From Rhizobium acidisoli (GTDB taxonomy: Bacteria; Pseudomonadota; Alphaproteobacteria; Rhizobiales; Rhizobiaceae): DNA of 64,000 bases. The translations under genes were made by a program, and so were the position numbers. The notes under the pieces were generated by a model that searched no databases, was not told the DNA's origin, and saw nothing but the letters and a program-made list of their open reading frames with translations. Below are positions 56,433-64,000 of this stretch, piece by piece. The stretch covers positions 930,001 through 994,000 of the forward strand of contig NZ_CP034998.1 of assembly GCF_002531755.2 (NCBI RefSeq), read 5' to 3'. Within the stretch, counting starts at the first letter, position 1. Each line of letters opens with the position of its first letter.

Positions 56433-59081
56433 TTACCCCTTCAGCGTGCGCTCGACGATATCGCGCACGTCGGTCGAAAGAGCGGCAGCCTGCTCGATCT
56501 CGTTCAACGCCGCGCGGGCATGATCGGCGCGCGCCGGTTCGAGCGAGCGCCAGGAGCGCATCGAAGTCAGAATGCGGGCGGCAAGCTGCGGATTGCGCTC
56601 GTCGATATCGAGAATCTGACGGGCGAGGAAACGATAGCCTTCGCCGTCCGCGCGGCCGAAGCCGGTCGGATTGGCAAAGGCGAAGGTGCCGACCAGTGAC
56701 CGCATCCGGTTCGGATTGGTCCGCTTGAACAGCGGATCGTCCATCAGGGTGCGGACCCGCTCCAGGGCTTTTGCGCCGGGAATGCCGGCCTGGATAGCAA
56801 ACCATTTGTCGATGACGAGGGCATTCTCCGCAAAGCGCTGACGGAAGGCGGCGAGCGCCTCGGCGGTCTCGGCGCTGTCGGGGAAACGATGGGCGAGGAT
56901 CGTCAGCGCATGGCTGAGATCGGTCATGTTGTTGGCCGCATCGAAGGCGGCCCTGGCGCGGGCCGGCGTCTGCTCGGCATATGAGAGATAGGTCAGCGCT
57001 GTATTGCGCAGCGCCCTGAGACCGGCACTCTTTGCGTCCGCGCTGAAATCGCCCGATGTCGTCGCCGCGGCGTAGAGGCCGGCAAAAACATCCTTTCCGG
57101 CCTCGGCGACCTGTTTCAGGATCGTTTGCCGGCCGGCATGAATGGCATCGGGATCGTTATTGCCGCCGAGTTCGCGGGCGATGTCGGATTCGCTCGGCAG
57201 CGCCAGCGCCTGGGCGCGGAAGGCGGGCTCGAGGTTCTCGTCGGCGGCGGCCGCAATCAGCGTCTCGACGAAGGTCGCCTCGCAGACGACAGGCTTGCCC
57301 TCGCGGGCATCGCGGGCGGCTTTCAGGAGGTTCGGCAGCGCCAGATCGGTCAGCGCCTGCCAGCGGGCGAAATGATCGGTCTCATGGCGGGCGAGATGGG
57401 CGAGATCGGCCGGGCTCTGATCGAAATGCAGGTTGATCGGCGCCGAGAAGCTGCGGTTGATCGAAACGACCGGCCGCGGGCCGATGCCATGGAACACCAC
57501 TGTCTGCGTGCGGCCGGTGAGATGCAGCACCTCGCCCGTATATTCGGCGCCGTCGACCGAGCTCGGTTCGAGCTTGCCGCCGTTTTCGCCGAAGAGCGCC
57601 AGGCTGAGCGGAATATGCATCGGTTCCTTGCTCGACTGGCCGGGCGTTGCCGGGATCATCTGTTCGAGCGATAGGGTGAAGGTGGCCGCTGCCGCATCAT
57701 AGCTGCCCGATGCGGTGACGAGCGGCGTGCCGGCCTGATGGTACCAGAGCGAGAATTGCGTGAGGTCGCGCCCGCTCGCATCCTCGAAGCATTTGACAAA
57801 ATCCTCGATCGTCACCGCCTGGCCGTCATGGCGGTCGAAATAGAGGTCCATGCCCTTCTTGAAGTCGTCCTTGCCGAGCAGCGTCGCGATCATCCGCGTC
57901 ACTTCGCTGCCTTTCTCGTAGACGGTCCTCGTGTAGAAATTGTTGATCTCGCGATAGGTCGTCGGTCGCACCGGATGGGCGAGAGGGCCGCCATCTTCCG
58001 GAAACTGCTCGGATTTCAGGTGGCGCACATCGGCGATGCGCTTGACCGGGCGCGAGCGCTGATCGGAGGAGAATTCCTGATCGCGATAGACCGTCAGGCC
58101 TTCCTTGAGGCAGAGCTGGAACCAGTCGCGGCAGGTGATGCGGTTGCCGGTCCAATTGTGGAAATATTCATGCGCGATGACCGCTTCGATATTGGCGTAG
58201 TCGGCATCGGTCGCGGTCTCGGGATCGGCAAGGACGTATCTGTCGTTGAAGACGTTGAGGCCCTTGTTCTCCATCGCGCCCATGTTGAAGTCGGAGACGG
58301 CGACGATCATGAAGATGTCGAGGTCGTATTCGCGTCCGAACCTCTCTTCGTCCCATGCCATCGAGCGCTTCAGCGCGTCCATGGCATAGGCCGCGCGCGG
58401 CTCCTTGCCGTGCTCGACATAGATCTTCAGCACCACCTCGCGGCCGGTCATCGTGGTGAACGTGTCTTCGACGACGCCGAGATCGCCGGCAACGAGTGCG
58501 AAGAGATAGCTCGGCTTCGGATGCGGGTCAAACCAGGCGGCGAAATGCTTGCCGGGGCCGTAGCCGGCGCCGCCGAGGAAGTTGCCGTTCGAGAGGAGCA
58601 GCGGGTTGGCGTCCTTGTCGGCGATGATATTGACCGTGAACGGTGCAAGCACGTCCGGCCGGTCGGGGAAATAGGTGATGCGGCGGAAGCCTTCCGCCTC
58701 GCATTGCGTGCAGTAGATGCCGCCGGTGCGATAAAGGCCCATCAGCTGGGTGTTGGCCTCGGGATTGATCACCGTCGTGATCGTCAGCTCGAAGGGCGCG
58801 CTTTCCGGCAGGTCGCGCACCGTCAGGCTTTCCGCTGTTGCGTCATACCGCGAAGGGTCGAGCTCCACCTGGTCGAAGAGCAGCCCCGACAGCGTCAACT
58901 CGTCGCCGTCGAGCACGATCGGCGCTGCCGGATCGGCGCCCGGGCGGCGATGAAAGATCAGGCGTGCCTCGACCTTTGTCTCCGTCGGGTCAAGCTCGAA
59001 GGTCAGGTCCACGCGTTCCAGCACAAAGTCGGTGGGACGGTAATCTGCCAGATGAATGACCTGGCCGGTATCTGTTCGCAT
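56433..59081 (-). CDS. pepN: Aminopeptidase N (M1 metallopeptidase)
   Basis: An 882-residue M1 aminopeptidase of the gammaproteobacterial-type PepN family. The exopeptidase motif is FNMGAMENKGLNVF, and the zinc site is HEYFHNWTGN (His about 303 and 307) with the third ligand Glu about 18 residues later in CLKEGLTVYRD. The N-terminal beta domain and the C-terminal helical DUF3458 domains are complete. It removes N-terminal residues from peptides in the cytoplasm and has no signal peptide. The ATG at 59081 lies at the expected N-terminus (MRTDTGQVIHLADYRPTDF). Confidence 0.95.
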   Translation of the reverse strand: MRTDTGQVIHLADYRPTDFVLERVDLTFELDPTETKVEARLIFHRRPGADPAAPIVLDGDELTLSGLLFDQVELDPSRYDATAESLTVRDLPESAPFELTITTVINPEANTQLMGLYRTGGIYCTQCEAEGFRRITYFPDRPDVLAPFTVNIIADKDANPLLLSNGNFLGGAGYGPGKHFAAWFDPHPKPSYLFALVAGDLGVVEDTFTTMTGREVVLKIYVEHGKEPRAAYAMDALKRSMAWDEERFGREYDLDIFMIVAVSDFNMGAMENKGLNVFNDRYVLADPETATDADYANIEAVIAHEYFHNWTGNRITCRDWFQLCLKEGLTVYRDQEFSSDQRSRPVKRIADVRHLKSEQFPEDGGPLAHPVRPTTYREINNFYTRTVYEKGSEVTRMIATLLGKDDFKKGMDLYFDRHDGQAVTIEDFVKCFEDASGRDLTQFSLWYHQAGTPLVTASGSYDAAAATFTLSLEQMIPATPGQSSKEPMHIPLSLALFGENGGKLEPSSVDGAEYTGEVLHLTGRTQTVVFHGIGPRPVVSINRSFSAPINLHFDQSPADLAHLARHETDHFARWQALTDLALPNLLKAARDAREGKPVVCEATFVETLIAAAADENLEPAFRAQALALPSESDIARELGGNNDPDAIHAGRQTILKQVAEAGKDVFAGLYAAATTSGDFSADAKSAGLRALRNTALTYLSYAEQTPARARAAFDAANNMTDLSHALTILAHRFPDSAETAEALAAFRQRFAENALVIDKWFAIQAGIPGAKALERVRTLMDDPLFKRTNPNRMRSLVGTFAFANPTGFGRADGEGYRFLARQILDIDERNPQLAARILTSMRSWRSLEPARADHARAALNEIEQAAALSTDVRDIVERTLKG

Positions 59082-59193
59082 GGTGTTTCCTGAAGACCGT
59101 TATTTGACAACCGCGGAATACAGAGGCGGGCGCACTCTGCCATAAATTTGCCGGGCATGATTACATTAAAGTCTGAACTAAAGTTAAAGCAAA

Positions 59194-59222
59194 TTGCCCG
59201 CGAACACCAAGTTCGCGGGCAA
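59194..59222 (-). terminator. Rho-independent terminator of the chemoreceptor-like gene
   Basis: TTGCCCGCGAAC and GTTCGCGGGCAA form a perfect 12-base stem with a five-base loop. On the minus strand it is followed by TTTGCTTTAACTTT. It lies 46 bases after the stop of the gene at 59269. Confidence 0.88.
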
Positions 59223-59268
59223 AATATCCTGTTTGGGGCGGATGAGCGCCGCTGCCGGCGAGATGGCG

Positions 59269-60378
59269 CTATTTCAGATTGAGCGCTGCCTTGATCGTCG
59301 CGTCATTTTCCGTCCGCTGGACGACGACGCCGTACCAGCCGAGCCCGTCATAATCCTCGTAGCCGAGGGTGCGCGCGAAGGCGACGATCGAGCCGCTATT
59401 GTCGTAATAGCTGCCCTTGGCCCGGCCGGACGGATTGGCGAGGGCGAAATGGGAAAACAGCAGGGCGGGATTGGTGCTGGCGATGACCCGGCTCTTGCCG
59501 TCGAGCAGCATGACCGTCGTTTTCTCCGCCAGCTGCGGCGGCAGGTTCGCCTCTTTCTCGACGATCGCCTGGCCCTGGTTCTGCCAGTCGAAATAGACGC
59601 CGAGCGTGCCGATCAGCCGTCCGTCGATCTTGCCGCCTTCGCGGATGCCGGTGGCATAGACGAGCGCATGCCTGTTGTCGTGGAGCGGGCTGGCTTTGAC
59701 CTCGTCGACACAATACGCGTCACCCGAGGAGCAGGCCGACGCCGCGCGGAACCACGGATCGCCGGCAAGGCTTGCCCCGGCGATCTTGCGCTGGAACTTG
59801 GGATTGGCGGAGGCGATCACCTTGCCCGAGAGATCAGTCACGACGAGATCGAGATAAACGGTATAGAAGCGGTTGATGGCGCCGAGACGCTCCGCCGCAA
59901 AGGCGACGATTTCCCGATCCGGATTCTCAAGCGCCTGCCAGAGTGCCGGATCCGTCGCCCACCAGCGTACATCGGCGGTACGCTCGAAAAGGTTGCGGAC
60001 GATGAGCTGCACCAGCGTCTGCGCCAGGTCGGTGAGGCGAACGCCCTCCATCTCCTCGACCAGGCAATCCGCCATGGCGCGGCTGAGGCCGATGCGGCCG
60101 AGCACGTTGCTCTCGAACCTGCCGGTGATATCGGTTGCAATCTGCGCCAGCCGCTGCACCTCATTGGCAACGACCGCAAAGCCCTTTCCGGTCTCACCGG
60201 CTCTTGCCGCTTCGATCAGCGCATTGATGGCGAGCAGCTTGATCTGCTTGACGATATTCGTGTTGTCGGCGCTGAAGCGCTCAAGGTCGGTGCTGATGCC
60301 GTCAGTGACGACGCGCATCGAGCGCGGTGTCGCATTCTGCGACTGGGCAATGGTTTCGGCGCTGAGCGGCTTCATCAA
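59269..60378 (-). CDS. Chemoreceptor-like protein with reversed domain order
   Basis: A 369-residue protein. Residues about 38-79 carry the conserved hairpin tip of methyl-accepting chemotaxis proteins, with [20 protein letters not shown] and [11 protein letters not shown], which contacts CheA/CheW. A helical link follows (to about 150), then a Cache-like sensor domain: [39 protein letters not shown] and [16 protein letters not shown]. Normal receptors have the sensor first and signalling last, and have membrane helices; here the order is reversed and no membrane segment is seen. It is probably cytoplasmic. Only half of the usual signalling hairpin is present. Confidence 0.82.
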   Translation of the reverse strand: MMKPLSAETIAQSQNATPRSMRVVTDGISTDLERFSADNTNIVKQIKLLAINALIEAARAGETGKGFAVVANEVQRLAQIATDITGRFESNVLGRIGLSRAMADCLVEEMEGVRLTDLAQTLVQLIVRNLFERTADVRWWATDPALWQALENPDREIVAFAAERLGAINRFYTVYLDLVVTDLSGKVIASANPKFQRKIAGASLAGDPWFRAASACSSGDAYCVDEVKASPLHDNRHALVYATGIREGGKIDGRLIGTLGVYFDWQNQGQAIVEKEANLPPQLAEKTTVMLLDGKSRVIASTNPALLFSHFALANPSGRAKGSYYDNSGSIVAFARTLGYEDYDGLGWYGVVVQRTENDATIKAALNLK

Positions 60379-60712
60379 ATGATCCTGGAAGAGCGGGCAA
60401 TCGTCTGGGGGCGAAGAAATTTCGAAATCAGCAAAAACGATGCGTGCCTATGGTTTTCAATTGGTTAACGCCGAGTGCTCGGAGGTAAACATTTCGGGGT
60501 GAATGGCTGAAGAGAGCGAAAATTCGACGCGAGGGCGCGCATTGCCGCATCGTCGAGCCTGCGGCGGAAAGCAATTTTGTGATTCTTCCGTGCCGCTTGC
60601 GATTTTTCGCCAATCGGGATTTTCTTCCGCTACGATGGAAGACGTCATCCCAGCGTTCCCGAGTCGAACGCGTCTTCCCGTTCCTGTTAAGTCGCTATCA
60701 AGAGCCAGGACC

Positions 60713-61651
60713 ATGCACGCGGTTCTCAAAAACCCGATGAGAGGCATTGCGCTGAAAGTCTCGTCGGTCGTGGTCTTCCTGGCCATGCAGACCTTTATCA
60801 AGCTGGCGGGCTCGGACATCCCGCCGGGTCAGGTCACTTTCTGCAGGTCCTTTTTCGCGCTCTTCCCGATCATCGCCTATCTCGCCTATATCGGCCAGCT
60901 GCGCGCCGCGTTCTACACCGCCAATCCGGTCGGCCACCTCAAGCGCGGCACGATCGGCATCATGTCGATGGCTTTCGGTTTCTACGGCCTCCTGCATCTG
61001 CCGCTGCCGGAGGCGATCGCGCTCGGCTATGCGCTGCCGCTCGTCGCCGTTATCTTCGCCGCGGTTTTTCTCGGCGAGACCGTGCGCATCTATCGCTGGA
61101 GCGCCGTCCTGGTCGGCATCGTCGGCGTCGCCATCGTCTCCTGGCCGAAGCTGACGCTGTTCCGCGATGGCGGCATGGAAGCCGAACAGGCCGTCGGCGC
61201 GCTCGCAGTGCTCATCTCGGCCGTTCTCGGCGGCATGGCGATGATCCAGGTGCGCCGGCTCGTCGAGGAGGAGAAGACGGCGACGATCGTTCTCTATTTC
61301 TCGCTCACCGCTTCGGTCTTCTCGTTGGCCTCCCTGCCGTTCGGCTGGCTCGTCCTGCCATGGCCGTCGGCGCTCTATCTGATCGCGGCCGGCTTTTGCG
61401 GCGGCGTCGCGCAGATCCTGCTGACCGAAAGCTACCGCCATGCCGATGTCTCCACCATCGCGCCGTTCGAATATACCTCGATCCTGCTCGGCGGCATCGT
61501 CGCCTATTTTGTCTTCGGCGACGTGCCGAGTGTGAGCATGCTGATCGGCACGCTGATCGTCGTCTCCGCCGGCATCTTCATCATCTACCGCGAGCATCAG
61601 CTGGGTATCGAGCAGCGGGAGGCGCGCAAAGCCACGACGCCGCCGGCCTGA
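60713..61651 (+). CDS. EamA (DMT superfamily) transporter
   Basis: A 312-residue membrane protein with ten hydrophobic segments and two EamA repeats, the first including FIKLAGSDIPPGQVTFCRSFFAL and LPLPEAIALGYALPLVAVIFAAVFLGE, the second IAPFEYTSILLGGIVAYFVFGDVPS. These are typical of drug/metabolite exporters of the RarD or S-adenosylmethionine-like groups. The ATG at 60713 has AGGAC just upstream. The frame is open 210 bases upstream, but the added residues are not membrane-like and are rich in unusual codons. The substrate is unknown. Confidence 0.88.
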   Translation: MHAVLKNPMRGIALKVSSVVVFLAMQTFIKLAGSDIPPGQVTFCRSFFALFPIIAYLAYIGQLRAAFYTANPVGHLKRGTIGIMSMAFGFYGLLHLPLPEAIALGYALPLVAVIFAAVFLGETVRIYRWSAVLVGIVGVAIVSWPKLTLFRDGGMEAEQAVGALAVLISAVLGGMAMIQVRRLVEEEKTATIVLYFSLTASVFSLASLPFGWLVLPWPSALYLIAAGFCGGVAQILLTESYRHADVSTIAPFEYTSILLGGIVAYFVFGDVPSVSMLIGTLIVVSAGIFIIYREHQLGIEQREARKATTPPA

Positions 61652-61894
61652 GGCCGCAAGCTGATGATATGAAAGGGTTTAATGCGAGGATTGTCGCAGC
61701 TTGAAATTGCGCGCGGTGAGCGAAAAGAATGGTGAATTCTTGGGATATCGCTGTTTCCCGGAATATGTTTGTTGAAGATGAGAGAGTATCATTTATTCGA
61801 AGCTGTGCATGTCTGAATGGCCGCTGATGCCGGAAGAGCGCTCGGTGTCGTTGCTCCGATCGTCGGCCGGCGAGGGGAGGTGGAGAAAAGCGTA

Positions 61895-62767
61895 ATGGCA
61901 TTCACGGCGGAGCAATTGGCGGGGAACTGTTCCTTTCTGCTGAGCATCCGCTTTTTGGCTGGGCAGATGCGCGGTATGTTCGATGCCGGCCCGCGTTTGG
62001 CGCGATTGCTCGCGTCGCATCAGCGCTGGCTTCTGACCCAGACCGCCTATGCCCTCAATCTGGAATATGATCCGCGCGACCCGACCTCGGGTTTCACCGC
62101 CGTTCGGCTGACCGGACGCATCACCGCGCATAAGGTGGCGAGCCGCAACACCGTGCTCGCCTTCATCGAAGAGCTTTATACCTACCGCTTCATTGTCCAC
62201 ACACCCGGCGACGAGCGGCGGCGGCCACGTCATTTCGAGCCGGCCGACGTCAGCCATCAGGCGATGTTTGCCTGGATTCATTCCAATCTCGGCGCGCTTG
62301 ATCTGCTTGATGGCGGTCACAGGGCAGCGTTTTTCCAGGCGAACCCATCCTTGATGCGGCTGGTTCAGCCGCGCGTTGCCCGCCATTGCCTCGAAGATGC
62401 CGCCTGGCGCGAGCCGCCGGAACAGGTGGCGCTGTTCCTCTGGACGGAAGCCGGCGGCCTCGTCGTCGACAACTTCATCGCCCGGATGGATACAGAAAGC
62501 GGCGAAGCGGGAAGGTACTCCGTCGGCCGCGTCGAAACCCGCGCGCTCGCGGCCGACTTCATGATGTCGCGCACCCATCTGCAACGGCTGCTGGCAAAGG
62601 CGGCGCAGCGCGGCTGTGTCGGCTGGGATGACGAGCCACGCAAGGCGCATCTCTGGATATCGCGGGATTTTGTCGAGCAATATTGCGCCTGGCAGGCGGT
62701 CAAGTTCGCCTATGTCGACGAGGCCTTCGAATGGGCGAAAGCCCAGTTCGAGGAAATGGCCGTCTGA
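61895..62767 (+). CDS. Unrecognised protein with helix-turn-helix-like segments
   Basis: A 290-residue soluble protein with a strong GGAGGTGGAG before the ATG at 61895. No family was recognised with certainty. Residues about 45-110 (LLTQTAYALNLEYDPRDP ... VRLTGRITAHKVASRNTVLAFIEEL) and about 215-260 (TRALAADFMMSRTHLQRLLAKAAQRGCVGWDDEPRKAHLWIS) each look like a winged helix-turn-helix, which suggests a DNA-binding regulator of a MarR-like kind. Codon use fits the chromosome. The target is unknown. Confidence 0.7.
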   Translation: MAFTAEQLAGNCSFLLSIRFLAGQMRGMFDAGPRLARLLASHQRWLLTQTAYALNLEYDPRDPTSGFTAVRLTGRITAHKVASRNTVLAFIEELYTYRFIVHTPGDERRRPRHFEPADVSHQAMFAWIHSNLGALDLLDGGHRAAFFQANPSLMRLVQPRVARHCLEDAAWREPPEQVALFLWTEAGGLVVDNFIARMDTESGEAGRYSVGRVETRALAADFMMSRTHLQRLLAKAAQRGCVGWDDEPRKAHLWISRDFVEQYCAWQAVKFAYVDEAFEWAKAQFEEMAV

Positions 62768-62920
62768 TCAGAGAACGATTGCCGCGGCACTTCGGCCATC
62801 GCTACCGGTATCGGCCGGCTTCACCGAAAGCTCGCGTTCATACTCCCGCGCGGCGGAGACTGCGGCGCGGATATGCTCGAAGGTTTCGATATTGCGCAGA
62901 AGCGATATCAGGATCGTCAT
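62768..62920 (-). CDS. Very small protein, unknown function (first described here)
   Basis: A 50-residue frame, MTILISLLRNIETFEHIRAA to GRSAAAIVL. It has a hydrophobic N-terminal helix (ILISLLRNIE), an amphipathic helix (IRAAVSAAREYERELS) and a short C-terminus. Its stop directly abuts the convergent gene's stop (62767). The ribosome site AAGAGTGACAAG is modest. It follows the 63-residue gene at 62964 on the same strand, with a hairpin in the 43-base gap. The codon bias is that of the neighbours. I recognise no family. Confidence 0.55.
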   Translation of the reverse strand: MTILISLLRNIETFEHIRAAVSAAREYERELSVKPADTGSDGRSAAAIVL

Positions 62921-62942
62921 CTTGTCACTCTTTACTCTTGAA

Positions 62943-62961
62943 GGCAGGCGAAGCGCCTGCC
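62943..62961 (-). terminator. Hairpin between two small minus-strand genes
   Basis: GGCAGGC / GCCTGCC with a five-base loop lies right after the stop of the 63-residue gene and before the 50-residue gene. Read on the minus strand it is followed by TTCAAGAG. It could reduce read-through and so set the ratio of the two products. Confidence 0.6.
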
Positions 62962-62963
62962 GC

Positions 62964-63155
62964 TCAATATTGCTGGAAGTCCGAGAAAATCGCGTCGGGG
63001 CGCGCCGTGCGGCCGTTGATGCCGGTGCCGCGGGCGGTCATCTGTTCGTTCGCGGCAAAGCCGAAACGGCTGTAGCCGTGGGTGGAACGAACCTGGTCGC
63101 CGGCGAGGCGAAGGGTTTCAAACCCGCTATGGATAGGACGAAAATGCTTGTTCAT
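62964..63155 (-). CDS. Small protein, unknown function
   Basis: A 63-residue protein, MNKHFRPIHSGFETLRLAGD to PDAIFSDFQQY, with AAGG five bases before the ATG at 63155. It has no signal or membrane segment; the middle (RSTHGYSRFGFAANEQMTARGTGINGR) is rich in Gly, Arg and aromatic residues. The frame continues upstream, but this start has the ribosome site. It probably shares a transcript with the 50-residue gene downstream. No family was recognised. Confidence 0.62.
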   Translation of the reverse strand: MNKHFRPIHSGFETLRLAGDQVRSTHGYSRFGFAANEQMTARGTGINGRTARPDAIFSDFQQY

Positions 63156-63287
63156 GGCCTTGGTTCCTGTGGTTCCTCCCAAGACACCACCTCATATTGC
63201 GGTGCAGCATTGATTCCGCAATGCGTCACGACGGGATGCAGCCATGCGCAATGCGCATAGATCAATTCATAAATTATTCAACTTTGG

Positions 63288-64000
63288 CTAATTTCTAAGC
63301 AAAGAGAGGGACTTAAGCTTCGCTTGGAAAGCGAGCAGGTCATTCCAGGCCAGCCGTTTGTTGACGGGCGCGGTCAGCAGATCCTGCGGATGCAGGCTGG
63401 CTATGGCAGGAATGACACAGTCCGCAGCGGCAATTTCCTTCCAGCGGCCGCGCAGGCCGTGAATCGTGTCGTTTTCGCCGAAGAAGAAGCGGGCCGAAAA
63501 ATTGCCGAGCAGCAGGATCGCCTTGGGCTGGGCCAGCGCGATCTGCCGTTCGATGAAGGGCCGGCAGATATCCATTTCCGCTGCCGAGGGCGCGCGATTG
63601 CCGGGTGGCCGCCAGGGGATGACCTGCGTCAGCAGAATGACTGAACGCGTCAGCCCGATCGCCGCCAGCATCTTGTCGAACAGCTGGCCGGATTTTCCGG
63701 AGAAGGGTACACCTTCGCGATCGTCTTCGGCGCCCGGCGCCGAGCCGATCACCATGATGCCGCTTTCGGCATCGCCGCTGGCAAAGATGGTCGAACGGGC
63801 GCTGTGCTTGAGATTGCAGCCGTTGAAGGCTTCGATCGCGGTCTTGAGCTCTGCCAAGGACCGCGCGGATTCGGCGACGAAACGCGCCTGCTGCACTGCC
63901 TCGCCATCCGGAATCGCCGGTTGCGGGCCGGAAGCGGCGCGTTCGGCCGGGGCCGGGCGCACCGCTGTAGCCGGGCGCGGCGGTGTTCGGTTTTCGCCGA
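63288..64000 (-). CDS. Uracil-DNA glycosylase superfamily protein, partial
   Basis: At least 237 residues; the frame is open to the right edge of the window, so the N-terminus is missing. The family-4/5 UDG motifs are seen: GSAPGAEDDREGVPFSGKSGQLFDKML (water-activating motif 1), IPWRPPGNRAPSAAEMDIC, and the C-terminal SLHPQDLL in the place of the H-P loop. CNLKHSARSTIF contains one Cys of the iron-sulfur ligand set. It probably removes uracil from DNA by base-excision repair. Motif 1 reads GSAPG where most family-4 enzymes have GEAPG. The gene is followed by an AT-rich gap leading to the small genes. Confidence 0.85.
   Translation of the reverse strand, partial: GENRTPPRPATAVRPAPAERAASGPQPAIPDGEAVQQARFVAESARSLAELKTAIEAFNGCNLKHSARSTIFASGDAESGIMVIGSAPGAEDDREGVPFSGKSGQLFDKMLAAIGLTRSVILLTQVIPWRPPGNRAPSAAEMDICRPFIERQIALAQPKAILLLGNFSARFFFGENDTIHGLRGRWKEIAAADCVIPAIASLHPQDLLTAPVNKRLAWNDLLAFQAKLKSLSLLRN

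Overview
The window is chromosomal DNA of an alphaproteobacterium of the order Hyphomicrobiales, most likely the Rhizobium etli / R. leguminosarum group. The evidence is a RosR/MucR regulator with the form typical of that group, a feuN-feuP-feuQ osmosensing cluster, a cycHJKL-degP-two-component-glnE block in the usual rhizobial order, high GC with strong third-position bias, and several families of dispersed rhizobial intergenic palindromes. Gene assignments come from reading translations and motifs. No database search was possible.

Layout. 1-2000: the tail of a GNAT acetyltransferase, a secreted pentapeptide-repeat protein, msrB and a small membrane protein. 2099-8205: a complete seven-gene Mrp/Mnh/Pha-type cation/proton antiporter operon (A to G) with overlapping stops and starts, broken only between C and D by a 50-bp perfect inverted repeat. 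8206-9128: rosR with a long leader and a clear terminator. 9291-15470: sufE, a DUF5330 protein, a cell-cycle-type histidine kinase overlapping a peptidoglycan-binding protein, DUF1491, DUF2336 and a small protein. 16009-23676: envelope and housekeeping genes (DUF1254/DUF1214 pair, PBP1A, UPF0260), a divergent TetR/SDR pair with a visible operator, and a fatty acid desaturase. 24306-36546: an accessory, regulator-rich stretch with three LysR genes, a MocR gene and a TetR gene next to an MFS exporter, VOC protein, NADP reductase-like protein, GST, PNPOx-like protein and DUF1348 protein, plus an HtrA-like protein that lacks its catalytic triad. 36585-37885: a tiny gene, a GH19/lysozyme-like protein and a Dabb protein.

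38695-52868 is the most coherent functional block: feuNPQ (osmosensing), a lipoprotein, the cytochrome c maturation genes ccmI-E-F-H, the periplasmic protease DegP, a response regulator/kinase pair directly after it, and glnE. 52957-64000: an AraC regulator, a PAS histidine kinase, aminopeptidase N, a chemoreceptor-like protein with reversed domain order, an EamA transporter, an unrecognised helix-turn-helix-like protein, two very small genes on the minus strand, and a uracil-DNA glycosylase family gene running off the right edge.

No tRNA, rRNA, CRISPR array, insertion sequence or prophage was recognised. The items most worth following up are the triad-less HtrA homologue, the reversed chemoreceptor, a two-member family of tiny paralogous proteins, the small-gene pair near 63 kb, the repeat families, and several clean operator-like palindromes.
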